Positions 17,231 to 26,459 of a stretch of 64,000 bases of DNA are shown here, one piece after another. Origin of the DNA: Rhodococcus sp. 1168 (lineage in GTDB: Bacteria > Actinomycetota > Actinomycetes > Mycobacteriales > Mycobacteriaceae); NCBI RefSeq assembly GCF_002091955.1, contig NZ_MKKY01000048.1:90591-154590 (forward strand), written 5' to 3'. Every line of letters begins with the position of its first letter. Within the stretch, counting starts at the first letter, position 1. The notes beneath the pieces are model-generated. The model did not search any database, had not been told where the DNA came from, and worked only from the letters and a program-made list of their open reading frames with translations. The position numbers and the translations under genes were made by a program.

Positions 17231-19168
17231 TTACAGAGCAGCCTTGTCACGCGACTTGCTGCGCGAACGCTCACGAGCACGCTCATTGGAATCGAGGTGC
17301 ACCTTACGGACGCGAACGACCTCGGGGGTCACTTCGACGCACTCGTCGACTGCACAGAATTCCATGGCCATTTCCAGGTCCATCTTCTTCGGCTTGGCCA
17401 AAGTCTCCATGACGTCTGCCGAAGACTGACGCATGTTGGTCAGCTTCTTCTCGCGCGTGACGTTGATGTCGAGGTCTTCCTGACGCGGGTTGATGCCAAC
17501 GACCATGCCCTCGTAGGTATCGACGCCCGGCTCGACGAAGAACGTGCCTCGGTCGGCCAACTGAATCATGGCGAACGGGGTGACGCTGCCGGCGCGGTCC
17601 GAGACGAGCGAACCGGTGTGGCGTGCACGAATCTCTCCTGCCCACGGTCCGTAACCGTGGAAGACAGCGTTGGCGATACCGGTGCCACGCGTGTCGGTGA
17701 GGAAGTCGGTGCGGAAACCGATGAGGCCACGCGAGGGAACGATGAACTCCATGCGAACCCAGCCTGCGCCGTGGTTCGTCATCTGCACCATCTTGCCCTT
17801 GCGTGCGGCGAGCAACTGCGTGACACCGCCGAGGTATTCCTCCGGGGAGTCGACGGTCAATTCTTCGAACGGCTCGTGAACCTTGCCGTCGACCAGCCGG
17901 GTGACCACCTGGGGCTTGCCGACGGTCAGCTCGAAGCCTTCACGACGCATCTGCTCGACGAGGATGGCGAGAGCCAGCTCACCACGACCCTGCACCTCCC
18001 AGGCATCGGGACGGCCGATGTCGAGAACCTTCAACGAGACGTTACCGACGAGTTCCTGATCGAGGCGGCTCTTGACCATGCGCGAGGTCAGCTTGTGACC
18101 GCTGACGCGGCCGACGAGCGGGCTCGTGTTGGTGCCGATGGTGACCGAGATCGCCGGCTGGTCGACGGTGATCCGCGGCAACGCGACGGGGTTCTCTAGG
18201 TCGGCGAGGGTGTCACCGATCATGATGTCAGGGAAGCCTGCGACGGCGACGATGTCTCCTGCGACGCCCTTCTCGCCCGGTACGCGCTCGACACCGATGG
18301 TGTTGAGCAGCTCGGTGATCTTCGTCTTCTGGACGACGGGTTCGCCGTCGACCTCACGCATCCAGCTCACGGTCTGGCCCTTGCTGAGCTGGCCGTTGTG
18401 GATGCGAACCAGAGCGAGGCGACCCAAGAATGCCGAAGCATCGAGGTTGGTGACGTGCGCCTGCAGAGGAGCGTCGACGTTCCCCTTGGGAGCAGGAACG
18501 TAGCTGAGCAGAACCTCGAACAGTTCGTCGAGGTTTTCCGCATCAGGTGCGTTGCCGTTCTCGGGCTGAACCTTCGATGCCTTGCCCTCGCGGCCGGAGG
18601 CGTAGAGGACAGGAAGGTCGAGGGCAAGCTCAGCAGCCTCGGAAGCTTCGTCGTCGAGGTCGGAAGCGAGATCGAGAAGCAGGTCGTGACTCTCGGAGAC
18701 GACCTCTTCGATTCGTGCGTCGGGTCGATCGGTCTTGTTCACGACCAAGATGACGGGCAGCGACGCAGCGAGCGCCTTGCGCAGCACGAAGCGGGTCTGC
18801 GGTAGCGGACCCTCGGATGCATCGACGAGAAGGACTACACCGTCGACCATGGACAGGCCGCGCTCGACCTCGCCACCGAAGTCGGCGTGCCCGGGGGTGT
18901 CGATGACGTTGATGACGGTCATGGTGCCGTCGGGGTTGCGTCGATGAACGGCCGTGTTCTTGGCCAGAATCGTGATGCCCTTTTCCTTCTCGAGGTCACC
19001 CGAGTCCATCACGCGATCGATCGCTTCGGCGCGTTCCTCGAACGCTCCCGACTGCCGGAGCATGGCGTCGACCAGGGTGGTCTTGCCATGGTCGACGTGT
19101 GCAACGATGGCTACGTTGCGAAAAGTGGTGGTGCTGTCGATGTTATCTGCACTGCTTGGGGCGCTCAC
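17231..19168 (-). CDS. typA: Translational GTPase TypA/BipA
   Basis: Ribosome-binding GTPase of the EF-G family, 645 residues. G1 is [10 protein letters not shown]2 lies near [10 protein letters not shown]3 is [12 protein letters not shown] and G4 is NKTDRPDA, followed by the EF-G-like domains and the BipA-specific C-terminal domain ([27 protein letters not shown]). A basic Arg/Lys/Ser tail is appended. Members help 50S assembly and stress or cold adaptation. The upstream 190 bp is free of genes. Confidence 0.96.
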   Translation of the reverse strand: MSAPSSADNIDSTTTFRNVAIVAHVDHGKTTLVDAMLRQSGAFEERAEAIDRVMDSGDLEKEKGITILAKNTAVHRRNPDGTMTVINVIDTPGHADFGGEVERGLSMVDGVVLLVDASEGPLPQTRFVLRKALAASLPVILVVNKTDRPDARIEEVVSESHDLLLDLASDLDDEASEAAELALDLPVLYASGREGKASKVQPENGNAPDAENLDELFEVLLSYVPAPKGNVDAPLQAHVTNLDASAFLGRLALVRIHNGQLSKGQTVSWMREVDGEPVVQKTKITELLNTIGVERVPGEKGVAGDIVAVAGFPDIMIGDTLADLENPVALPRITVDQPAISVTIGTNTSPLVGRVSGHKLTSRMVKSRLDQELVGNVSLKVLDIGRPDAWEVQGRGELALAILVEQMRREGFELTVGKPQVVTRLVDGKVHEPFEELTVDSPEEYLGGVTQLLAARKGKMVQMTNHGAGWVRMEFIVPSRGLIGFRTDFLTDTRGTGIANAVFHGYGPWAGEIRARHTGSLVSDRAGSVTPFAMIQLADRGTFFVEPGVDTYEGMVVGINPRQEDLDINVTREKKLTNMRQSSADVMETLAKPKKMDLEMAMEFCAVDECVEVTPEVVRVRKVHLDSNERARERSRSKSRDKAAL

Positions 19169-19357
19169 GCGAAAGGTTCTCCTGGGTTGAATGCGGGCTC
19201 TTGTTCGCTAGCGGGCTTATTGACGCTAGAGAAGCGCGCTGCACCGCGAGAATCTCGCGACTGAACAAGTTTACCCGCTACCCCAGGGTGACCTGCGACA
19301 CGCAGTACCCTTTTTCATAAGTTCACCTTGAAATGCGAGATTTTCGGAGACGTTCAC

Positions 19358-19534
19358 ATGGGCAAGATCAAGGCCGAGAAGGTGTCGGGTCTCAAGCCCA
19401 AGAAGAAATGTTGCCGCAAGAAGACGCGCTGCATCAAGTGCCCCGTGGTGATAATGAGGATGAAGAAGCTCGAGAATCAGGGCGTCTCCGGCAAGGATCT
19501 CAAGAAAGGCCTGAAGAAGGCCCGGTCTGCCTGA
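19358..19534 (+). CDS. Small basic cysteine-containing protein
   Basis: 58 residues from the ATG at 19358 (MGKIKAEKVSGLKPKKKCC). About a third of residues are Lys or Arg, and four cysteines occur in CCRKKTRCIKC, which could bind zinc. I do not know a named function; the size and basicity suggest a nucleic-acid or ribosome-associated protein. It is preceded by CGGAGACG as a possible ribosome site. Its end overlaps the convergent mutT2 gene by 35 bp. An in-frame ATG at 19328 is less likely. Confidence 0.72.
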   Translation: MGKIKAEKVSGLKPKKKCCRKKTRCIKCPVVIMRMKKLENQGVSGKDLKKGLKKARSA

Positions 19535-19955
19535 GCATCAGCGCAAGTTCGGTTACCCATTCGCGGTCCGCATCGACCAGATCCATCTCCCGCAGTTCAG
19601 CGGCGTCGACCCACCGCAAATCTGAATGCTCAAGCGGCGCAGGCGATCCGGCAACCAATTCGACGCGGTAGGCACGCAGAATTCGTCCGGCTCCGATGTG
19701 GACATCACCGGCAAGCTGCGCACCGACAGCAGTGTCGACGCCGAGTTCCTCGTGCAGTTCACGCATCAACGCCTGAGCGTCGCTTTCGCCGGGTTCGACC
19801 TTTCCTCCCGGCAGCTCCCACAGGCCCGCGAGCTCCGGTGGACGGGCTCGCTGAGCGAGAAGAAGTAGCCCGTCGGCGACGATGGCACCGGCCACCACGA
19901 CGGCAGGAGTGGTGATGTCGGGGGCGGAACCAGCTGATTTTTCGGCATCGGTCAT
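19500..19955 (-). CDS. mutT2: Nudix hydrolase, MutT2-like
   Basis: 151 residues with a complete Nudix box GGKVEPGESDAQALMRELHEELGV split as G-x5-E-x7-RE-x-HEE-x-G. The N-terminal strand VVVAGAIVADGLLLLAQR is typical of 8-oxo-dGTP/CTP pyrophosphohydrolases of the MutT2 group. The position between typA and pimE is the same as in M. tuberculosis. Role: sanitising oxidised or modified pyrimidine nucleotides. Substrate inferred from family and synteny. Confidence 0.87.
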   Translation of the reverse strand: MTDAEKSAGSAPDITTPAVVVAGAIVADGLLLLAQRARPPELAGLWELPGGKVEPGESDAQALMRELHEELGVDTAVGAQLAGDVHIGAGRILRAYRVELVAGSPAPLEHSDLRWVDAAELREMDLVDADREWVTELALMLRQTGPSSGLS

Positions 19956-19970
19956 GTCAGGATCGTTTCC

Positions 19971-20261
19971 ATGAGTGAACTACTGTCAAACGCCGAGATC
20001 GACGACGCACTGAGCAGTCTGCCGGGGTGGAGTCTCGATGGCTCCTCGATCACCCGGACGGTCGAGTTGCCGACGTTTCCGGCGGCAATCCAGTTCGTGT
20101 CGAGGGTGGCGACCGCTGCCGAGGCTGCGGGGCACCACCCCGACATCGATATTCGATGGCGAAAGTTGACCTTCACGCTGTCGACGCACTCCGAGGGCGG
20201 GCTCACGTCGAAGGACGTGGATCTGGCTCGCGAGATCGAGAAGCTGCTGATTCGAGATTGA
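19971..20261 (+). CDS. Pterin-4a-carbinolamine dehydratase
   Basis: 96 residues, the normal PCD/DCoH length. The active-site signature is HHPDIDIRWRKLTFTLSTH with GGLTSKDVDLA. The enzyme dehydrates 4a-hydroxytetrahydropterin; in bacteria without phenylalanine hydroxylase its use is unclear, and no hydroxylase is visible here. Divergent from mutT2 by 15 bp. The 3' end overlaps the convergent pimE gene by 59 bp. Confidence 0.9.
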   Translation: MSELLSNAEIDDALSSLPGWSLDGSSITRTVELPTFPAAIQFVSRVATAAEAAGHHPDIDIRWRKLTFTLSTHSEGGLTSKDVDLAREIEKLLIRD

Positions 20262-21429
20262 CCCGTCGTCTTCTCAGGTAGATCGCCAGGATGTACACGA
20301 GGAGTGCACCGAATACGTCGACGGTTCCGAGCCAGGCGAGTATCCCTGGGCGGGATACGAGCCAGATCGACTCCTGGAAGAAGCTGAGGATCCAGGGGAT
20401 GCCGATGACGCTGGTCACCAGCCAGTATCCGGCCACGATCCGTGTGAACAGAGCTTCGCGATCCGGCCCGTGTACGAGCCAGACGAGCAGCGGCATCACC
20501 CATACCCAGTGGTGTGACCAGGAGATCGGCGAGATGAGCAGCCCCAACAGTTGAACGACGAGGAGGATGCCGAGTCGATCGTCGCGTCGTAGCGAGCGCC
20601 ATGCGGCGATTGCGAGAGCGAAGACGATCACGACGCCGCCGATCCACAGCGCCCCGGATCCGATGTCGTGTCCGGCGATCCGGCTCATTGCTCCGCGCAG
20701 CGACTGGTTCCACACCGAGCCGACCGGCCCGATTCGATCGGCGTCACCGAGCAGCGTGGTGAAGTAGGTGCCTGCTTGATGGCCGAGAACCAGGTAACTG
20801 AGCGCGACGGTTGCAGCGAAGGCGACTGCCGAGAAGATCGCCGCCTTCCAGCGCTTCGTGGCCAGGAAGTAGAGCCCGGTTATCGCAGGCGTGAGCTTGA
20901 TTCCGGCGACGAATCCGATGAGTCCACCTGCCACCCACCAACGCGTACTCCGGATCGCCACGACCGCACCCAGAGCGAGGAAGACGTTGACCTGCCCGTA
21001 GTCGAGTGTGGTGCGCACGGGTTCGGTCCACAGGGCAAGCGCTGTCCATGCCATAGCGATGCGGGTCCAGCGTGAGGTGCCTGCCACGTCGTCACCGAGC
21101 ATCAGCCCGAGGCTGAGCTTGATGAGCAGGAACATCGCTGCCATTGTCGCCAACTGCCAGGCGATCCCGACGACGGTGAACGGCAGATAGTGCAGTGGAA
21201 AGAAGACCAGGGCTGCGAACGGCGGATAGGTGAACGGAAGCGGAAAGTCGGGAGTCTTCACCGAGTAGGTGAAGTTGTAGAGATCGTCTTTCAGCAATGC
21301 TGCCGAGCCGTCTACGTAGACGTGCAGGTCGACGAGGTTCATCCCGTTGGGCATGGCGAAAGCCCAGGCGAGTCTGGCCAAGACCGATAGCGCAAGCAGG
21401 AAGGGGGCGTATCGAACCAGTCGGTTCAC
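20203..21429 (-). CDS. pimE: Polyprenol-phosphate-mannose alpha-1,2-mannosyltransferase PimE
   Basis: GT87/GT-C integral membrane mannosyltransferase, 408 residues with about ten transmembrane segments. It adds the fifth mannose in PIM synthesis using polyprenyl-phosphomannose on the periplasmic side. The conserved early loop NLVDLHVYVDG carries the candidate catalytic aspartate (D34 in this numbering). GQVNVFLALGA, GIKLTPAITGLYFL and SWSHHWVWVMPLLVWL are family blocks. The C-terminus is basic and cytosolic. With lpqW nearby, this supports a mycolata-type envelope. Confidence 0.9.
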   Translation of the reverse strand: MNRLVRYAPFLLALSVLARLAWAFAMPNGMNLVDLHVYVDGSAALLKDDLYNFTYSVKTPDFPLPFTYPPFAALVFFPLHYLPFTVVGIAWQLATMAAMFLLIKLSLGLMLGDDVAGTSRWTRIAMAWTALALWTEPVRTTLDYGQVNVFLALGAVVAIRSTRWWVAGGLIGFVAGIKLTPAITGLYFLATKRWKAAIFSAVAFAATVALSYLVLGHQAGTYFTTLLGDADRIGPVGSVWNQSLRGAMSRIAGHDIGSGALWIGGVVIVFALAIAAWRSLRRDDRLGILLVVQLLGLLISPISWSHHWVWVMPLLVWLVHGPDREALFTRIVAGYWLVTSVIGIPWILSFFQESIWLVSRPGILAWLGTVDVFGALLVYILAIYLRRRRVNLESAASRSREPDPRPST

Positions 21430-21768
21430 CTGTTGTCTCTCGCTCCCGCTCGGTGCAGTTCGGTCGTCTCGGTTCGAGATCGACAGCCGAGCTTATAGGG
21501 AACCCGATCGGGCCTCGCGCACGCGGTTCACAGAATATGTTGACCATCATGATGGATGTTCACAAATAACATTTGCATCACCAATCACACTGTTCACTTC
21601 TGTAACACGCTAATGTCCGTGGACGGTCAATGCCGAGTCACGACCGCGTCCAGTCCGACAACGCCCGAAAGTACGGGCTGTACAAGACAAGGGTCGGATA
21701 CATAGAGTGGCCCCTCGAGCCAACAACCGCTTCATGGCCCGTTTTACGATCAGGATGGGGAAAATCAA
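21430..21768. other. 339-bp non-coding spacer between pimE and a secreted protein gene
   Basis: No convincing gene in either strand. The part between 21535 and 21615 is AT-richer than its surroundings and probably holds divergent promoters. GGGGAA at about 21757-21762 serves as the ribosome site for the GTG at 21769. I see no hairpin strong enough to call. Confidence 0.6.
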
Positions 21769-22581
21769 GTGCTTCGTACCGGGGTAACACGCAAAGTCGT
21801 CACTGTTGCGGCGGTGGCATGCGCCGCTGCACTCGCGCTGCCGACCTTTGCTTCTGCAGAGCCAGCACCGCCTGCAGCCGAGCTGCCTCCTATGTTCCTC
21901 CCCGATCCGGACCAGCCTCTGCCGGATTACGCGCAGATCCAAGCACTTGCATCGTTCGCCCCCGCCATCATGGGTGCCGCCGCAGGTCCGACCGACGTCG
22001 CAGCGGGCCCGCAAGCCGACCTCCTCGCCCAGGCACGTCAGCTGCTGGACAATCCCGCCATCCCCGAGACGGTGAAAGCCACTCTCACGAGGGTCATCAC
22101 ATTCCTCGACGGATCCGGTGGCGGCGGACCCGAACTGCCTCCGTCCGACGGACCGGTCATCGCGCAGTTCCTCTACCCGACCATCGGTAAAGGCTGCATC
22201 TCGGACAAGGCAGATTCCATCGGCACCGCGCTGGCCGTACCCGGCCCCGCAACGCTTCCGCCTCCCGGACCTGCTGCAGGGCACGCCGGCTTCGTCTTCA
22301 CCGCCCTCGGCACGGCTCCTCTTGCTGCTCAGCAAGAGTCACCGTTCACCGTGACGTGGCTCAATCTCGACAACCGTCGCACCGGGACTCAGGAGTTGAC
22401 CGGAGCGTCGGCCATCAACCCGGGCGGACCTGCCACGATCTCTGGTATTGCTGATACCGGACCGGGACGCGTTCTCGCTGTCGCATCCGGTTCCATCACG
22501 ACCAAGTCCGTCGAAGATCCCGCTGCACCGGCACGGACCTGCGGATTCCTGCCTACGATCGGGACCTTCCACGTAGCCTGA
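21769..22581 (+). CDS. Secreted Ala/Pro-rich protein, paralogue A
   Basis: 270 residues from a GTG. Sec signal peptide VVTVAAVACAAALALPTFASA is cut near residue 30, followed by a Pro-rich mature N-terminus. Two widely spaced cysteines (in YPTIGKGC and PARTCGFLPTIG) probably form a disulfide. The ending CGFLPTIGTFHVA parallels CFYFPTVGLVNVG of the protein at 25555. Similar exported Ala/Pro-rich genes sit beside pimE in mycobacteria (Rv1157c/Rv1158c as I recall). Function unknown. Confidence 0.82.
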   Translation: MLRTGVTRKVVTVAAVACAAALALPTFASAEPAPPAAELPPMFLPDPDQPLPDYAQIQALASFAPAIMGAAAGPTDVAAGPQADLLAQARQLLDNPAIPETVKATLTRVITFLDGSGGGGPELPPSDGPVIAQFLYPTIGKGCISDKADSIGTALAVPGPATLPPPGPAAGHAGFVFTALGTAPLAAQQESPFTVTWLNLDNRRTGTQELTGASAINPGGPATISGIADTGPGRVLAVASGSITTKSVEDPAAPARTCGFLPTIGTFHVA

Positions 22582-22588
22582 TCATCAT

Positions 22589-23812
22589 GTGAGTAGGGTC
22601 TGCTCGGTGAGCAAACCTCTCGCATTCGTTGCGATCACCTATGCATTCGCGGTAGCGATGATCGGCACCACGATGCCGACGCCGGTCTACTCGCTGTACC
22701 AGGTCGAGTTCGGATTCTCCGTTTTCGTCGTCACTATAATCTTTGCCGCCTATGCGCTGGGAGTGCTCACTGCACTCCTGGCGTTCGGTCGTTGGTCGGA
22801 CTCACTGGGTCGTCGCCCGATGCTGCTCGCCGGAATCGCATTCGGCATCGTCAGCGCGCTGGTGTTCATTTTCGCCGGATCGCTCGCCGCGCTGTTGATC
22901 GGACGGGTGCTCTCTGGACTATCGGCGGGCATATTCGTCGGAACTGCAACCGTGACACTGTTGGAATTGGTGCCGGACAAGTGGCGCGCACACGCACCGG
23001 CGATTGCGACGGCGGCGAATATCGGCGGACTCGGTCTCGGGCCACTACTTGCCGGTGTACTGGTTCAGTATCTGCCGCACCCGATGCAGCTGACCTTCGT
23101 CGTCGATATCGGATTGCTGATCCTGGCGGGGGTCGCGGTGTACCTCTCTCCCGAGACGGTGAAAGTTGCCCGCGGGGCCAGACCACACCTGCAGAGACTG
23201 TCGATTCCGGCGCCCATCCGTGGAATCTTTCTCCGAGCATCGATCGCCGGCTTCGCCGGATTCGCTGTTCTGGGCCTGTTCACCGGAGTCTCTCCCGGCT
23301 TCATGACCAGTGTCCTCGGCATCGACGACCACGCTGTGACCGGCGCTGTTGTCTTCGTATTGTTCGCTTCGTCCGCGGCCGCTCAAATCGGTCTCCGCGC
23401 CCTAGATACGTCGTTCGCGCTGCGGGCGGGATGCGTCGTGCTCTTCGCCGGCGTCGTAGTACTTGCAATCTCGTTGCTGACGGCGTCGCTCCCCCTGCTG
23501 ATTCTGAGCGCCGTGGTGAGTGGAGTCGGGCAAGGAGTGACGTTCAGCAAGGGAATGTCGACGGTGACCGCAGAACTGCCGGTGGATCGGCGCGCCGAAG
23601 TGACGTCGACATTCTTTGTCGTCCTCTACATCGCCATCTCGGTGCCCGTGATCGGAGCAGGAGCAGCCGCGAATGCCTGGGGCCTCGTCACCGCTGGGGT
23701 GGTGTTCTCCTGCGCAGTCGCCGCGCTCGCGGCGATTGCATTCCTGCTACTGGTACTCGAATCTCATGGACAAGACTCGAATCAAGAAGCGAAGGAATCC
23801 GACAGGAACTGA
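22589..23812 (+). CDS. MFS drug/metabolite transporter
   Basis: 407 residues and twelve predicted transmembrane segments. The MFS loop 2-3 motif GRWSDSLGRRPMLLAG and LIGRVLSGLSAGI (motif B/C region) indicate a 12-TMS antiporter, probably a drug-efflux-like exporter. Substrate unknown. The start is the GTG at 22589 or the GTG at 22607 (VSKPLAFVAIT); the second puts the first helix at the N-terminus. It follows the secreted protein gene by 7 bp and may be co-transcribed. Confidence 0.88.
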   Translation: MSRVCSVSKPLAFVAITYAFAVAMIGTTMPTPVYSLYQVEFGFSVFVVTIIFAAYALGVLTALLAFGRWSDSLGRRPMLLAGIAFGIVSALVFIFAGSLAALLIGRVLSGLSAGIFVGTATVTLLELVPDKWRAHAPAIATAANIGGLGLGPLLAGVLVQYLPHPMQLTFVVDIGLLILAGVAVYLSPETVKVARGARPHLQRLSIPAPIRGIFLRASIAGFAGFAVLGLFTGVSPGFMTSVLGIDDHAVTGAVVFVLFASSAAAQIGLRALDTSFALRAGCVVLFAGVVVLAISLLTASLPLLILSAVVSGVGQGVTFSKGMSTVTAELPVDRRAEVTSTFFVVLYIAISVPVIGAGAAANAWGLVTAGVVFSCAVAALAAIAFLLLVLESHGQDSNQEAKESDRN

Positions 23813-23856
23813 TAGATGTATCCGGCAATCGTGTAAATAACATCGATGAGATTCAT
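23782..23856 (-). CDS. Possible 24-residue hydrophobic micropeptide
   Basis: ATG at 23856 opens MNLIDVIYTIAGYIYQFLSD and ends FAS. It lies 19 bp downstream of the DUF1906 stop on the same strand and overlaps the 3' end of the MFS gene. The peptide could form a single membrane helix. The ribosome site (GAAAGA) is weak and I cannot exclude chance. Confidence 0.25.
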   Translation of the reverse strand: MNLIDVIYTIAGYIYQFLSDSFAS

Positions 23857-23875
23857 ATCGTCTTTCTTTCGAGAA

Positions 23876-24598
23876 TCAGGCTAGGGACCATTGGCCGTAA
23901 TCGGGCTTGAGAATTACATTGATGTCGACGGCGATGCCGTCGACCTTTCCCTTGTCGATCTGCACTTGATGTAGATGTGCGGCGGGGTGCCGGAAGCCTT
24001 TCGGAGTGCCCCAATTGTGCTGCCAATACCACTGCCCGAGCCCGGCAATGGACGCCAATTCGATGGTCGGTGAATTGGCGTAGATTCCGGTGTTCCCGGC
24101 TCCGACGACAGATTGCCAGCCGAGAATGTACGGCGCGATCATCGTGGCGAACTCGACCGCGGTGGGATTATCGTCGATCGAGGCGTAGATCGGTCGGTTC
24201 TGCGGTCCGCCGGCGGCTCGATGCAGTTCCATGCCCCGGTTCGCATGCTTGACCCCGGCCGCGTATCCGTCCCTCCAGTCGGACGTTGCACCCTTGCCGA
24301 ACTGATAGTTGGACACCACTTCCAACCCTGAGTCGGTCAGCGCATCGGCCTCGTCGCGCTTCATCGGCTTGCCGAGCATCCATTCGGCACCGGGTCTGCG
24401 ATCGGAGACATAGCGAACGGCACCGAGGTGGCCTGCCGCTTTGATCGCCTCCGGCGAGGGGACCCCGGCCGAGTAGTCGACAAGCGTGCCCAACCCGTCG
24501 GCGTGCGCTGCAGAACGGGCGCCCAACGTCGCCAGTCCGACGGCAGTTGCCGACCCCACCGCCGCGTATTTGAACAAGTCGCGTCGTGAAACGTGCAC
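23876..24598 (-). CDS. Tat-exported DUF1906 (glycoside-hydrolase-like) protein
   Basis: 240 residues from the GTG at 24598, chosen because it follows a G-rich ribosome site and puts the twin-arginine motif SRRDLFKYA at residue 4; the longer frame would bury it. The signal peptide ends at ARSAAHA. The mature part is a DUF1906/Rv2525c-like TIM-barrel domain with LVDYSAG, VRYVSDRRP, YQFGKG, IYASIDDNP and YWQHNWG. In M. tuberculosis Rv2525c is a Tat-secreted cell-wall protein. A peptidoglycan or polysaccharide target is probable but not shown. Confidence 0.87.
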   Translation of the reverse strand: MHVSRRDLFKYAAVGSATAVGLATLGARSAAHADGLGTLVDYSAGVPSPEAIKAAGHLGAVRYVSDRRPGAEWMLGKPMKRDEADALTDSGLEVVSNYQFGKGATSDWRDGYAAGVKHANRGMELHRAAGGPQNRPIYASIDDNPTAVEFATMIAPYILGWQSVVGAGNTGIYANSPTIELASIAGLGQWYWQHNWGTPKGFRHPAAHLHQVQIDKGKVDGIAVDINVILKPDYGQWSLA

Positions 24599-24839
24599 TT
24601 CAAGCCCCCCACATAGGTAGGTCGATTCGGCGTGTCGCACCGCTGATTTGTGTGCGCGCTGATACATTTTCTAGTTTTGGCATTGCACCACACTCACACC
24701 AGTACCGCTAGTCACTCCAGACTCCACAGTCCCATTTGTCTCTCTCTGCACAAATGCTCCAGCACGTACCTTCGCCGGCCCACGCGGGCACAACCTACTG
24801 TGGAATCATCGGTTCAGGACGATCGAAGGAGATATTTTC

Positions 24840-25418
24840 ATGGGCGTAACGCTTGCCAAGGGCGGGAATGTGTCGCTGACCAAGGAGGCCCCCAACCTCA
24901 CGGCAGTATCGGTCGGCTTGGGGTGGGATGTCCGCAACACCACGGGCGGCGACTTCGATTTGGACGCGAGCGCAATCGGTCTGGACTCGAACAAGAAGTC
25001 GGTAGACGATCTGTTCTTCGTGTTCTACAACAATCTCCGCTCGCCCGACGGCGCCATCGAGCACACCGGCGACAACCGAACCGGCGAGGGTGAGGGCGAC
25101 GACGAGAGCATCAACATCGACCTCGTAGCACTCTCGCCGAAAGTCGAGTCGATCGTGTTCCCGGTCTCGATCCACGACGCCGATTCTCTGGGCCAGAATT
25201 TCGGCCAGGTCGTCAATGCTTTCATCAGGGTTGTCGATCGCGCCGACAATCGTGAGTTGGCTCGCTTCGATCTCAGCGAGGACGCGTCGACCGAAACCGC
25301 CATGGTGTTCGGGGAGCTGTATCGACGAGGTCAGGAATGGAAATTCCGGGCAATCGGGCAGGGTTATGCATCCGGGTTGACGGACATTGTTCGCGACTAC
25401 GGAATCAATGTCGGTTGA
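24840..25418 (+). CDS. TerD-family calcium-binding stress protein
   Basis: 192 residues with a strong GAAGGAG site seven bases before the ATG. The TerD signature includes [37 protein letters not shown] and [12 protein letters not shown]; the Asp-rich loops bind two calcium ions in characterised members. Here it stands alone without terZABC or a tellurite operon, as is common in actinobacteria. The role is probably general stress or envelope-associated. Confidence 0.92.
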   Translation: MGVTLAKGGNVSLTKEAPNLTAVSVGLGWDVRNTTGGDFDLDASAIGLDSNKKSVDDLFFVFYNNLRSPDGAIEHTGDNRTGEGEGDDESINIDLVALSPKVESIVFPVSIHDADSLGQNFGQVVNAFIRVVDRADNRELARFDLSEDASTETAMVFGELYRRGQEWKFRAIGQGYASGLTDIVRDYGINVG

Positions 25419-25499
25419 CCGACTCGAGGAAATCATCGGTCTGCGGCGGGTATCGATTCAATAACCGAGGACCTCTGGGCTTGAGAATCCATGCGTGAG

Positions 25500-25517
25500 T
25501 GTGGTCGGATCACCACA
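25500..25517. promoter_or_regulatory. Candidate operator, TGTGGT-N6-ACCACA
   Basis: Perfect 6-bp arms around a 6-bp spacer, TGTGGTCGGATCACCACA, 38 bp before the start of secreted paralogue B. The layout resembles CRP/GlxR-type sites (TGTGA-N6-TCACA), but the arms differ from that consensus. Regulator unknown. Confidence 0.35.
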
Positions 25518-25554
25518 TTCGTAACATTGGTTTCATCAGTCACAGGAGTAACAC

Positions 25555-26352
25555 ATGTCGTCTCGGTTCGGTCGAATAGCTGGAACAGTCGCACTCTCCT
25601 GCGCAGCGTTGCTCGCGCTGCCTGCCACTGCGACAGCAGATCCTGCGCCAGTGGATCCACTGGCGCAGGCAGTGGCTGCACTTCAGCAGCAGGGCACCTC
25701 GGCCACCGATCCTGCGCTCGCCGCAGCAACCGCGATCTCGGGGGCCCGCACTGCGGTCGCCGACGACGTCGACGCCAACCCCCTCGCGGCTCTCGACGCC
25801 GCCAACAAGATCCTTACCGACCTCGGTATCACGCCGTTCTTCTACCCGACAGCGGCCATCAATTGCGCTTCGGTTCCGGGCGTACCCTTCGGCATCTCTC
25901 CCGCGGTAGCGGGAGCAGCGGGCGGGCCTTGGCCGAATGCGAAGGCGCCACTGCTTCCCCCACTCAACGCTGTGGAGAAGGGCGAGACGATGTTCGCCTT
26001 CCTCCCGGCGGGCATCGTCGATGACTCGGCGAACAAGGCGGGAATGCAGGTGGCGTGGTTCAACGTCAACACCTTGAAGGGTGGATTCGCCGACATGGGC
26101 GGCGCCACTACGACGTTTGTCGACTCGATACTCGACAATGCCAAGCTCGACCCCATCACTACCGAGTTGCTACGTGGAGCGTTGAGCACTGCTATCGCCA
26201 AGTTGCCTGCTGCCGGGGCGCGCCTCGCACCGGTGGAAACCGGCTCGGGCACCGTTCTCGCAGCTGTGTTCGGCAATGTCGAACACAAGACTGCCGACGG
26301 CGTCAACAACTGCTTCTACTTCCCGACCGTCGGCTTGGTGAACGTCGGCTGA
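25555..26352 (+). CDS. Secreted Ala-rich protein, paralogue B
   Basis: 265 residues with a Sec signal peptide (VALSCAALLALPATATA, cleavage near residue 29). The mature domain shares the layout of the protein at 21769: an Ala-rich helical start, FFYPTAAINCASVPG with the first cysteine, a central beta-rich part (FLPAGIVDDSANKAGMQVAWFNVNT split in the original), and a closing NCFYFPTVGLVNVG. Function unknown. A strong terminator follows immediately, so it is probably the last gene of its transcript. The candidate operator at 25500 lies in its promoter. Confidence 0.83.
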   Translation: MSSRFGRIAGTVALSCAALLALPATATADPAPVDPLAQAVAALQQQGTSATDPALAAATAISGARTAVADDVDANPLAALDAANKILTDLGITPFFYPTAAINCASVPGVPFGISPAVAGAAGGPWPNAKAPLLPPLNAVEKGETMFAFLPAGIVDDSANKAGMQVAWFNVNTLKGGFADMGGATTTFVDSILDNAKLDPITTELLRGALSTAIAKLPAAGARLAPVETGSGTVLAAVFGNVEHKTADGVNNCFYFPTVGLVNVG

Positions 26353-26383
26353 CGCTCCCAACTATCGGATCGTGAACCGAAGA

Positions 26384-26417
26384 AATGCGGCGCCGCTCTC
26401 GCGGCGCCGCATTTTTT
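26384..26417 (+). terminator. Strong intrinsic terminator after secreted paralogue B
   Basis: A 13-bp perfect GC-rich stem (26384-26396 pairing with 26401-26413) with a TCTC loop, followed by a run of six T. It is the clearest factor-independent terminator in the window. Confidence 0.92.
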
Positions 26418-26459
26418 CTCGAACAAACTTCTACCAACACCCATGGGGCGGAGCTGAAG

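Noticed and set aside
21430..21768. Small gene starting at 21630 (+)
   Set aside because: The frame overlaps the secreted protein start in another frame and shows no ribosome site or sensible composition.
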